Source: JAVMKJ01 sp031732855
GTDB lineage: Bacteria; Pseudomonadota; Gammaproteobacteria; Competibacterales; Competibacteraceae
Length of the DNA stretch: 24,112 nt
NCBI GenBank assembly: GCA_031732855.1
Contig: JAVMKJ010000087.1
Span: forward strand, 1 to 24,112
Direction: 5' to 3'
Part shown: positions 17,340 to 24,112 of the stretch, piece after piece
How positions within the stretch are numbered: position 1 is the stretch's first letter
Layout: every line of letters starts with the position of its first letter
Translations under genes and position numbers: made by a program
Notes under the pieces: model-generated
Told to the model about the DNA's origin: nothing
Database searches by the model: none
Seen by the model: the letters and a program-made list of their open reading frames with translations, nothing else

Positions 17340-18641
17340 CTAATCATTACACCAAAGGGCTAGCGTATATGCCAGATTTAATGGCAAAGTCCACCACAAT
17401 CCCACCGAAGATCGTGATAAACGTCGATAAATGCTTTTAGGAGAATAGAACCGTCGATTGGCATATCGATGGCCATCAAGCAAAGTCTCTGGACTCATAT
17501 GCCGAGGCTGAAAGACAACATCTTCCCGACCATTGTATTTGCGCCAATCCCTTGTCAAAATCCGCCCCTCCGCCTCCAAGCGCTGATATAAACGTGTTCC
17601 AGGGTAAGGCGTCAGGATGTTAAACGTTGCATTCTGTACTCCAGCCGTTTCCAGAAAATCCAATGTTTCGCAAAAAATCGACTCCGTATCATTATCAAAC
17701 CCAAACACGATCCCCGCCTGTACCGCTATTCCGTATGAATGGATGTTCTGAATCACCCGCGCATATTCCTCCACACGGTTGAATCCTTTACGAACTTCAT
17801 TCATGCTGGCCTGAGAAATTGACTCCAGGCCGATGAACAACTGTTTGCAACCGCTCCGTGCGGCCCATTCCAAGAACTCTGCGTCTTCGCCTGCCTGAAT
17901 GCTTGCCTGACTACTCCACCATTTGTTGTATGGCTCAATTTCCCGAAACAGAGCCTTGGCATATTCGCGATCATTAGCCAGATTATCGTCCCAGAAGATA
18001 ATGACCTTTCCGGGAAACGAAGCGTATTCCGTTGCTACTGCAGCCACTGGACGCTTACGGACTTTGCGTTGATACATCACGGTTAACGTACAGAAATCAC
18101 ACGCATGGGCGCAACCCCGCGTGGCAAACAGCCTGCCCGATGTGTAGTCACGCCGGTGAAATAATTCTTTCCGTGCCATCGGAGAATCTTGCAGCGTGGG
18201 GGAAACGTTTGAACTGTACCGGCGTTCATGCTCTCCCTTTTCAAAGTCTCTCAAGAATTGGAGCCAATGCGCTTCTGCTTCTCCTACAAAAACGATATCC
18301 GCATACTGTTGGGCCTCGTCAGGCATTAATGTCACATGTGGTCCGCCTAATACGACTGGAATTCCCCGCCTCCTAAATTGCGTGGCCACGTCATATCCAT
18401 GGAAAGCGCTTGGCGTATGAAAGGTAATGCCGACCAGATCGACCTCCAGAGAATAATCAACCGGTGTGACTGCCTCATCAATATGAATCACTTCCCAATT
18501 GTTCGGTACAAAGGCGGCCAGATAGGGCATGGTGATCTGCTGAAAGTTTAGCACACGCGCCCGCCGCGCCCTGCGAATTTCCGGAGAAGATACCGTGATC
18601 AGGAGAAGCCTGGATCGAGCAACGGACGCGTGACTAAACAT
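17340..18641 (-). CDS. Radical SAM protein with N-terminal B12-binding-like domain
   Basis: This 433-residue protein has an N-terminal Rossmann-like domain (about 10-135; VDLVGITFHTPSAFHGYDVA, VVLGGPHVTLMPDEA, VFVGEAEAHW) of the cobalamin-binding type. A radical SAM core with the 4Fe-4S motif C177-x3-C181-x2-C184 (TRGCAHACDFC) follows, then YPGTRLYQRLEAEGRIL near the end. This is the BchE/HpnR-like superfamily arrangement, often methyltransferases, but the substrate is unknown. I could not see an intact DxHxxG cobalamin lower-ligand motif. The frame continues upstream to 19355, but the extension runs antisense to the GTPase gene and an IS remnant; conserved sequence starts just after the ATG at 18641. 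That ATG lacks a clear Shine-Dalgarno. GC content is visibly lower than in adjacent genes, and an IS110-type remnant lies upstream, so acquisition by transfer is plausible. Confidence 0.85.
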   Translation of the reverse strand: MFSHASVARSRLLLITVSSPEIRRARRARVLNFQQITMPYLAAFVPNNWEVIHIDEAVTPVDYSLEVDLVGITFHTPSAFHGYDVATQFRRRGIPVVLGGPHVTLMPDEAQQYADIVFVGEAEAHWLQFLRDFEKGEHERRYSSNVSPTLQDSPMARKELFHRRDYTSGRLFATRGCAHACDFCTLTVMYQRKVRKRPVAAVATEYASFPGKVIIFWDDNLANDREYAKALFREIEPYNKWWSSQASIQAGEDAEFLEWAARSGCKQLFIGLESISQASMNEVRKGFNRVEEYARVIQNIHSYGIAVQAGIVFGFDNDTESIFCETLDFLETAGVQNATFNILTPYPGTRLYQRLEAEGRILTRDWRKYNGREDVVFQPRHMSPETLLDGHRYANRRFYSPKSIYRRLSRSSVGLWWTLPLNLAYTLALWCND

Positions 18642-18728
18642 TGATCTGATCGGTGAGTTGATGTGTCCTAATGAATACACGGAATTTCCCCATCCAGATG
18701 CAATCCATGGGGTACCAGGCTGCTGATC

Positions 18729-18948
18729 GCGGAGTGCCAAAATGAGACTTGGGCGCGGCTGTTCGCGCTGCCGAACCACACGATACGGCTGATTGCGCCG
18801 AAGCTGGTGAAACCGTACCGCACGAGCGGCCAGAACGGCAAGCAGGAGCGACGGATGCGACAATCCAAAACGTACTTCGTGTCGGTCGAGAATGATGGGA
18901 AGCAGGCGATCCGGTGGTATCAGGCCGAGTTCCAGCCATTTCATGGCA
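18729..18948 (+). pseudogene. IS110-family transposase remnant
   Basis: One frame reads ETWARLFALPNHTIRLIAPK, then LVKPYRTSGQNGK, the pattern of the N-terminal part of IS110 transposases (HWAReLxxLGHxVRLIAPxxVKPYVKxxKNDAxDA). After the GQNGK the expected NDAxDAEAI is replaced, then QSKTYFVSVENDGKQAIRWY resembles the following RPxMRFVxVKxxxQQAxxxLH. Both ends and the catalytic domains are missing. It lies in the 400-bp gap between the divergent radical SAM gene and the GTPase gene. Confidence 0.6.
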
Positions 18949-19041
18949 GGAGCATTGAAAATAGCTCGATTAGCCGAACTGTTTATACTTGATTGGTCGA
19001 ACCGCCGACCAAACACCCACCCCACCATCGACCAACCTGTC

Positions 19042-20073
19042 ATGCCCGCCAATCTGACTCCGGAATTCAAGGCTGCCGAAGCCGCCTTCCGCCAGGCGCG
19101 CGACCCCAGGGAACGCTTGGAATGCCTGCGCGAAATGTTGCGCACCATTCCCAAGCACAAGGGCACCGACCACCTGCAGGGCGACATCAAGGGTCGCATC
19201 AAGGACCTGACGGAGGAACTGGCCGGCCCGAAGAAAGGCGGCGCCCGCGGCGGCCCGCTGACGGTGATCCGTCCGGAAGGCGCGGCGCAAATCGCCCTGC
19301 TCGGTCCGCCCAATTCCGGCAAATCGGCCCTGCATGCCCGGCTGACCGGTTCCAATGCCGTCGTCGCTCCCTACCCGTTCACCACCCAGTTTCCCCAACC
19401 AGGGATGCTTCCCTGTGAAGACCTCGCCTTCCAGTTGCTGGATTTGCCGCCACTGGCCGTCGAACGCCCCGTGCCCTGGATCGCGCAGACCCTGCAACCA
19501 TCGGATGCCTGTCTGTTCGCGGTCGACCTGGGTGACCCGGAATGCGTGGATCGAGCACAGGCGATTCACGCCCTGCTGGCGGAAAAGCGGGTCACCCTGA
19601 CGGAGCGTTGGGATGTCGGCGCGGCGTCGGAAACCGGCGAGGACGACGAAGTCACGCTGGCCAACCTGTTCGCCATCCGGCTGCCGACCTTGCTGATCGC
19701 CGCCAAGGCCGATCAAATTCCAGCCCTGGCGGACGAGTGGGCGGTGTTTCAGGAACTGACCGGCCTGCGTTATCCCATGCTGGCGGCATCGACAATCACC
19801 GGCGAGGGTCTGGACGCCATCGGACCGTGGCTGTTCCGGCAACTCGGCATCGTGCGGGTTTACACCAAAACGCCAGGCAAACCCCCGGACCTGAGCCGAC
19901 CGTTTACCGTCCGGCAGGGTCGGACCGTGCGCGACGTGGCCCGGCTGATTCACCGCGATCTGGCGGAATCGCTGAAATTCGCCCGTCAGTGGAGCCACGG
20001 CCAGCCGCACAGCCAGCAGGTTGGCCCGGACCATCCGGTCGCGGATGGCGATATCCTGGAACTGCACGCCTGA
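19042..20073 (+). CDS. TGS-domain GTPase (DRG/Obg-like)
   Basis: This 343-residue protein starts with a conserved helical region (EFKAAEAAFRQARDPRERLE), then IPKHKGTDHLQGDIK as in DRG-type GTPases. The P-loop GPPNSGKS is at 88-95 and a G2-like PYPFTT at 110-115. G3 is DLPP (134-137) instead of DxxG, and G4 is AKAD (221-224) instead of NKxD. A C-terminal TGS domain (about 272-343, VYTKTPGKPPD...VADGDILELHA) follows. DRG/Obg proteins bind ribosomes or RNA; the altered G3/G4 suggest weak or altered nucleotide use, an inference. Conservation starts at the ATG at 19042; there is no strong Shine-Dalgarno. The stop is 4 bp before the next gene's start, so they form an operon. The gene is GC-rich, like the core genome. 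Confidence 0.88.
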   Translation: MPANLTPEFKAAEAAFRQARDPRERLECLREMLRTIPKHKGTDHLQGDIKGRIKDLTEELAGPKKGGARGGPLTVIRPEGAAQIALLGPPNSGKSALHARLTGSNAVVAPYPFTTQFPQPGMLPCEDLAFQLLDLPPLAVERPVPWIAQTLQPSDACLFAVDLGDPECVDRAQAIHALLAEKRVTLTERWDVGAASETGEDDEVTLANLFAIRLPTLLIAAKADQIPALADEWAVFQELTGLRYPMLAASTITGEGLDAIGPWLFRQLGIVRVYTKTPGKPPDLSRPFTVRQGRTVRDVARLIHRDLAESLKFARQWSHGQPHSQQVGPDHPVADGDILELHA

Positions 20074-20077
20074 CTCC

Positions 20078-21592
20078 ATGCCCGCCATCCTGCTTTCCAC
20101 CCTGAACGCCCGCTATTTCCATTCTTCCCTGGGATTGCGCTACCTGTACGCCAACCTGGGCGAGTTGCAGGCCGAGGCCGCCATCCGCGAATTCATCATC
20201 ACCCAGCGCCCGCTGGACATCGCCGAAACCGTGCTGGCCGAACAGCCGCGCATCGTCGGCTTTGGCGTTTATATCTGGAACGTCGCGGAAACCACCCAGG
20301 TCGTCGCCCTGCTCAAGCGGGTGCGGCCGGACCTCGTCATCGTGCTGGGCGGTCCGGAGGTGAGTCATGAGTGGGAGGAGCAGCCGATCGTGGAACTGGC
20401 GGACCATGTCATCGCCGGTCCAGCCGATCTGGCCTTCGCGCAATTGTGTCGGTGGGTACTCGCCGGCGACTCGCCTGCGGAGAAAATCATCGCCGCCGAC
20501 CCGCCGCCGCTGGATCGATTGACCCTGCCGTATCGGTTCTACACCGACGAGGATATCGCTCGCCGACTGATCTATATCGAGGCTTCGCGCGGTTGTCCGT
20601 TCCACTGCGAATTCTGCCTGTCGGCGCTGGACAAAACCGCCTGGCCGTTTCCGTTGGAGACGTTTCTCATCGAGATGCAACGGCTCCACGACCGGGGCGC
20701 GCGCCATTTCAAATTCGTCGACCGTACCTTCAATCTCAACGCCAGGGTCTGCGCGCGGATTCTGGATTTCTTTCTGGAGCGGCTGGACGAACGGCTGTTT
20801 CTGCACTTCGAACTGATTCCCGACCACCTGCCCGAAACGCTCCAGGAGCGAATCGTGCGCTTTCCACCCGGCGCGCTGCAATTCGAGATCGGGGTGCAGA
20901 CCTTTAACCCGGAGGTGCAGGCACGGATCGGCCGGAAGCAGGACAATCGCAAGACCGAGGAAAATCTGACTTGGCTGCGTCGGCACACCCACGTCCACCT
21001 GCACGCCGACCTGATCGCCGGCCTGCCGGGCGAGGATTTGGCCAGCTTCGCCGCCGGCTTCGACCGGCTGGTGGCGCTCGACCCGCACGAAATCCAGGTC
21101 GGCATTCTCAAGCGGCTGCGCGGCGCCCCCATCGACCGCCACACCTTCGATTTCGACTGCCGCTACAACCCGCAACCCCCTTACAACCTGTTGTGTTCGA
21201 CGCTGCTGGATTTTGCGACGATGCGGCGGCTGGAGCGTTTCGCCCGCTACTGGGACCTGATCGGCAATTCCGGACGGTTCCGCCACAGCCGCCCGCTGCT
21301 GTTGGGCGATGACCCGTTCGGGCGGTTTATGACCTTGAGCGGCTGGCTGTTCGCCACCACCGGACAAACCCACCAGTTCGCCGTGGAACGGCTGTTCGAT
21401 CTGGTGTACCGGGGGCTGACCGAAGTGCTGGGCATCGCCGAAATCACCGCGCGCGCGGCGTTGACCGAGGATTACCGGAGCGGCGGCATCAAAGGCTGCC
21501 CGGCCTTTTTACGGCCGAATCAGCTAGCCGAAAATCGCGGTCAATCGTCCAGAACCGCCACTGTCCCCATCCGGCAGGCGCGGCATCGTTAA
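20078..21592 (+). CDS. B12-binding-fold radical SAM protein with DUF4080-like C-terminus
   Basis: This 504-residue protein has an N-terminal Rossmann-like domain (1-130; ILLSTLNARYFHSSLGLRYL, VGFGVYIWNV, VIVLGGPEVSHEW). The radical SAM 4Fe-4S motif is C173-x3-C177-x2-C180 (ASRGCPFHCEFC), followed by the TIM-barrel strands (FKFVDRTFNLN, LQFEIGVQTF, DLIAGLPGED). A C-terminal region (about 345-490) resembles DUF4080. The cobalamin DxHxxG motif is not evident, so the N-domain may not bind B12. The family's reaction is not established. The ATG at 20078 lies 4 bp after the GTPase stop and is the start of conserved sequence; translation is probably coupled. The last 30 residues are basic, low-complexity and may be an addition. 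Confidence 0.85.
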   Translation: MPAILLSTLNARYFHSSLGLRYLYANLGELQAEAAIREFIITQRPLDIAETVLAEQPRIVGFGVYIWNVAETTQVVALLKRVRPDLVIVLGGPEVSHEWEEQPIVELADHVIAGPADLAFAQLCRWVLAGDSPAEKIIAADPPPLDRLTLPYRFYTDEDIARRLIYIEASRGCPFHCEFCLSALDKTAWPFPLETFLIEMQRLHDRGARHFKFVDRTFNLNARVCARILDFFLERLDERLFLHFELIPDHLPETLQERIVRFPPGALQFEIGVQTFNPEVQARIGRKQDNRKTEENLTWLRRHTHVHLHADLIAGLPGEDLASFAAGFDRLVALDPHEIQVGILKRLRGAPIDRHTFDFDCRYNPQPPYNLLCSTLLDFATMRRLERFARYWDLIGNSGRFRHSRPLLLGDDPFGRFMTLSGWLFATTGQTHQFAVERLFDLVYRGLTEVLGIAEITARAALTEDYRSGGIKGCPAFLRPNQLAENRGQSSRTATVPIRQARHR

Positions 21593-22006
21593 AAGTATTT
21601 GATTAAATTTATTTTTTTAACATCTTCCGTTAGCCGGTTTTAAAAACCAGTTTAACCCTACACTTTGTATACTTTTTTTACGATAGTGATAAAATATAAC
21701 ACTATCCGATCTGGATGTGGTGAACCTGGTTCTATTGTCAAAATTAATACAATAAAAATCAAATACTTATATAATTTACTTTTTGGCATGATTAATGTGA
21801 GAACGCTTGGGGTGGTATTTACATCTCAGAAACCAGTGATCGCCATCGACAGGATGCGTCAGGGGAACCCCAGCATCCGCGTTGGGAGGGCGAACGTACC
21901 GATCTCCATTAAAAATCCTACTGGATAGGATCAATTATTTATCAACAGTTATATGATGCAATCGACCCTCACAATTGGATCAATTGATAAGCAACAGGTG
22001 TGACAT
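21593..22006. other. AT-rich intergenic region, no gene recognised
   Basis: The 414-bp gap holds an AT-rich part (21593-21780) that could carry promoters (for example GATAAAATATAAC near 21690) and a denser island at about 21800-21910. An 87-codon ORF at 21665-21928 has no ribosome-binding site and no recognisable domain, so I do not call it a gene. The island contains GGGGAACCCC and no riboswitch pattern I can recognise. Confidence 0.4.
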
Positions 22007-22534
22007 ATGGGTAATCGGCAACATGCAACTATTAGAGACCTGATCAATGAAATCCGCCGCCTCAGTCAGGAAAAAGTGACCGGCACATTGTTTATCACTG
22101 GCGATAATAACAGGCTTGCTCAAATAGGTTTTTCAGAAGGCAAAATTATATTGCTATCCTGCCAGAACCAGCGTGGCATGGAGGCTATACCGTTGATTCA
22201 GCAGATTCCCAGCGCATGGTTTCAATTTGTCAAAACCAGAGTTTCGGGTGACTATTCACTACCCGCAACGGCTGAAATACTGGCGGCGCTTGGAGGCGGA
22301 GTTGTCTCATCAAGCACTGTCAACGCCGCGCCAGTCTTGATTTCCGAACAAATATTGGCGATTGTGCAAGACACTCTTGCCGAGTACATCGGCCCAATTG
22401 CGCTACTTCTCTGTAATGACCGTCTTCGAAACGCAACCAGCTTGGAAGCCGCTCTGGATGTTCTGGCAAAGGAAATTTCCAATCCTCAAACTGCCCAGCA
22501 ATTCAAGGATAAAGTAAGAAAAAAATTACGGTAA
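22007..22534 (+). CDS. Small cytoplasmic protein, DUF4388/PATAN-like N-terminus
   Basis: This 175-residue protein has no signal or membrane segment. The first half (IRDLINEIRRLSQEKVTGTL, FSEGKIILLSCQNQRGMEAI) follows the pattern of DUF4388/PATAN domains: a helix, then VTGTLxI...G.I...F.xGKIxxA/S, then AWFQF. These occur in bacterial signalling proteins linked to pili and motility. The second half is a separate helical domain (LISEQILAIVQDTLAEYIGP, SLEAALDVLAKEISNPQTAQ) that I do not recognise. A weak AGGTG precedes the ATG. It lies 104 bp upstream of the dCache-HAMP sensor in the same direction and with the same lower GC, suggesting a functional pair. Confidence 0.75.
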   Translation: MGNRQHATIRDLINEIRRLSQEKVTGTLFITGDNNRLAQIGFSEGKIILLSCQNQRGMEAIPLIQQIPSAWFQFVKTRVSGDYSLPATAEILAALGGGVVSSSTVNAAPVLISEQILAIVQDTLAEYIGPIALLLCNDRLRNATSLEAALDVLAKEISNPQTAQQFKDKVRKKLR

Positions 22535-22638
22535 ACTACTGCCTATTTTCCCACCAGTCCGGCAGGGTACAACAAGGCATCCATGCTGCTTTAATCGAAT
22601 TGCCCGATGGTCCGTTTCAGATTTAAGGAGTCAATGAT

Positions 22639-23814
22639 ATGTCCGTTCAAAAAAGCATTAAAACCCGGTTCGTGACTATTTTATTGTTCACGGAAATCCT
22701 GGTCATCGCCGCATTTATAGGCACCATCTTTTTCATTTTCCAAAACAATATCCGAGAAAGTTCTCTCCAAATCGTTAAGAACACTCAGGGTTTTTACAAT
22801 GGATTGATTGAAAACGACATTAAAATGCTATCGGCGACTCTGGACACCTTCGCTACAAATGAGGCGTTCAGGCAGCAGTTTAATAAAGGTAATATCGATA
22901 TCTTGCAGAAGGCTGGCGAGGAATTATTCACTCACAATCGTAACCGTTATGGTATCACTCATTTCTACTACATAGATAATGAAGGTATTTGCCGGCTGCG
23001 GATGCATCAACCTAATTTAAGTGGCGACAAAATCACTCGCGCGACATTTGAAGCGGCCAAAAAGAACCGCCGTCTTGCGTCTGGCATCGAGCTTGGCCAA
23101 ACAGCCTATGCGCTAAGAGTGGTTGTGCCCTATCTCGATAACGGAAACCAAATCGGTTTCGTCGAATTTGGTGAAGAAATCGATCACTTCAATAATATCG
23201 TCAAGAATGAAACTGGCATTGACATTACTTTGTTGGGTGATAAGCAGTATCTCAAGCAGGAAGCCTATAAAGCTACCCGTAATAAAGCAGGAAAACCTGA
23301 TAACTGGAATGATATTGCGAATTACGTTATCCTAGGTAGTACCTTCAATCAGCAAGATTATTTCGTCAATAATATCTTCAGGGATGAGGAGGTGAAAAAT
23401 ATTACTAAGCCAGTCTATTTAGGTACCGTCAATTATAATGACCGCACTTTGATGAAAGGTGCTTTTCCATTCTACTCATTCGGTGACCAGCGCACCGGCC
23501 TGGTTTATGTATTGGGCGACGTGACCGACCAAATCAGCGATTTCCGCTGGTTATTGATTTACGTGCTGCTGGGTGGCGCCCTGGTTATCCTGGCCTCGTT
23601 CTGGATCGCCTTGCACTACATGCAGGCCGAAATTGTCAATCCGATCGTAGCCCTGGCGCAACGGGCCGAGAGAATTAGCCTGGGCAAGGGGTTGGACGAG
23701 GAAATCACCACCAACCGGGTGGATGAAATCGGGTTGCTGACCAATGCCTTCGAACGCATGCGCGTCAGTTTGAGCAAAGTCATGCAGATGGTCGCCGGCG
23801 CCGGCAAGAGCTAA
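22639..23814 (+). CDS. Membrane sensor with dCache domain and HAMP, no output domain
   Basis: This 391-residue protein has TM1 at about 11-34 and a periplasmic dCache_3-like sensor at about 36-295 (FYYIDNEGICRLRMHQPNLS, YALRVVVPYLD, FVEFGEEIDHF are family-like). TM2 at about 301-326 and a HAMP domain at about 322-375 (VNPIVALAQRAERISLGKGL, VDEIGLLTNAFERMR) follow, and it stops about 15 residues later. No methyl-accepting, kinase, GGDEF or EAL domain follows, and the stop is followed by a hairpin, so this is the natural end. It should transmit a ligand signal to a separate protein; the upstream DUF4388-like protein is the obvious candidate. AAGGAG lies 8 nt before the ATG. The first 290 codons are AT-rich while the TM2-HAMP part is GC-rich, a mosaic. 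Confidence 0.88.
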   Translation: MSVQKSIKTRFVTILLFTEILVIAAFIGTIFFIFQNNIRESSLQIVKNTQGFYNGLIENDIKMLSATLDTFATNEAFRQQFNKGNIDILQKAGEELFTHNRNRYGITHFYYIDNEGICRLRMHQPNLSGDKITRATFEAAKKNRRLASGIELGQTAYALRVVVPYLDNGNQIGFVEFGEEIDHFNNIVKNETGIDITLLGDKQYLKQEAYKATRNKAGKPDNWNDIANYVILGSTFNQQDYFVNNIFRDEEVKNITKPVYLGTVNYNDRTLMKGAFPFYSFGDQRTGLVYVLGDVTDQISDFRWLLIYVLLGGALVILASFWIALHYMQAEIVNPIVALAQRAERISLGKGLDEEITTNRVDEIGLLTNAFERMRVSLSKVMQMVAGAGKS

Positions 23815-23827
23815 CCGCTGTCCACTC

Positions 23828-23856
23828 ATACAGCCCGGTTGATGGCCGGGCTGTAT
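23828..23856 (+). terminator. Perfect hairpin after the dCache-HAMP gene
   Basis: ATACAGCCCGG pairs fully with CCGGGCTGTAT around TTGATGG, starting 14 nt after the stop codon. There is no T-run, so it may act as a terminator only with other factors, or as an mRNA 3'-end stabiliser. Confidence 0.6.
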
Positions 23857-23956
23857 CGTCTGCTGGCCGCGATCCACCGACCGATCCTTGCAGCACGTCG
23901 TTGAAAATCGCCGCCATCCCAACCCGCCAGGCACGACATCGATAAAATTCCCCTTT

Positions 23957-23979
23957 CCAAGCCGGGCATCCCGGCTTGG
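23957..23979. repeat. Perfect palindromic hairpin (CCAAGCCGGG/CCCGGCTTGG)
   Basis: A 10-bp perfect stem with a CAT loop in the gene-free region after the dCache-HAMP gene. Typical of dispersed hairpin repeats; function unknown. Confidence 0.6.
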
Positions 23980-24010
23980 ACCCGTATCCTCGATACCACC
24001 GATGTTGCTC

Positions 24011-24029
24011 TGCAACAATTTTTGTTGCA
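24011..24029. repeat. Hairpin TGCAACAA-TTT-TTGTTGCA
   Basis: An 8-bp perfect stem with a TTT loop. It is the third palindrome in 200 bp and could be an operator or a hairpin for the sequence leading to 24070. Confidence 0.45.
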
Positions 24030-24069
24030 CTGCGGGAACAATGGCGGTATAAATAAAACTAGGCTCAAT

Positions 24070-24112
24070 ATGGATTCCAGTCAGTTCGGTGCGTTATGCG
24101 ACCAGCAATGTT
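24070..24112 (+). CDS. Possible start of a gene running off the right edge
   Basis: An ATG at 24070 opens a frame with no stop in the remaining 14 codons (MDSSQFGALCDQQC). It is preceded by TATAAATAAAACTAGG, which could give a -10-like element and a poor ribosome-binding site. There is too little sequence to name a family or confirm coding. Confidence 0.25.
   Translation, partial: MDSSQFGALCDQQC

Noticed and set aside
18642..19355. N-terminal extension of the radical SAM ORF on the minus strand
   Set aside because: It runs antisense to the GTPase gene and across the IS110 remnant; its composition is Arg/Ser/Pro-rich, and family conservation begins after the ATG at 18641.
17340..21592. Radical SAM genes as the maturase (anSME) for the sulfatase
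   Set aside because: Both have an N-terminal B12-binding-like fold and lack the C-terminal extra-cluster cysteine motifs of anSME/SPASM proteins; they are also far from the sulfatase islet.
21665..21928. 87-codon plus-strand ORF
   Set aside because: No ribosome-binding site, no domain, and it spans an abrupt composition change; treated as intergenic.
21780..21930. Cyclic-di-GMP riboswitch upstream of the signalling gene
   Set aside because: I looked for the conserved GEMM elements and could not find them.

Overview
The window reads as chromosomal DNA of an environmental gammaproteobacterium. Most genes are GC-rich. The FadI/FadJ pair has the enterobacterial-type architecture, and there is a PspA, a NarL-type two-component pair, a large PAS-GGDEF-EAL protein and a phenol-degradation-type (MetA/SphA) outer-membrane protein. 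A Competibacter-like lineage is a guess from gene content and repeat richness, not something the sequence proves.

Layout, left to right. (1) 1-1477, minus strand: pspA, followed by the N-terminal part of a membrane-anchored protein that runs off the left edge. Its proline-rich linker is built partly from dispersed genomic repeats kept in frame. (2) 1478-2104: intergenic, with a 230-bp MITE-like element flanked by a 9-bp target duplication, a palindromic REP-like repeat and a candidate promoter. (3) 2105-5238: a membrane sensor kinase (HisKA_3 type) overlapping its LuxR-type response regulator by 4 bp. (4) 5239-6745: a gene-free repeat zone. It holds a tandemly duplicated module of about 255 bp whose second copy carries another MITE and whose first copy carries what looks like an excision scar. 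It also holds remnants of IS256- and IS1-family transposase genes. (5) 6746-9518: a lower-GC islet of two exported proteins, an unknown (possibly beta-propeller) protein and a type I sulfatase, closed on the right by an IS630-type remnant. (6) 10055-14663: fadI, fadJ and a SphA-like outer-membrane protein, a probable fatty-acid uptake and beta-oxidation set. (7) 17237-14691, minus: three PAS domains plus GGDEF and EAL. (8) 18641-17340, minus: a lower-GC radical SAM protein with an N-terminal B12-binding-like fold, next to an IS110-type remnant. (9) 19042-21592: a TGS-domain GTPase and a second radical SAM protein in a tight operon. (10) 21593-24112: lower-GC DNA with a DUF4388-like protein and a dCache-HAMP membrane sensor that has no output domain, then several hairpins.

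The strongest unusual signals are repeat biology: repeats domesticated into coding sequence, a MITE with loaded and apparently emptied copies of the same site, and a repeat supplying the ribosome-binding site of fadJ. The sulfatase islet and the output-less sensor pair are the best candidates for poorly described functional modules. No tRNA, rRNA, CRISPR array or phage module was found.
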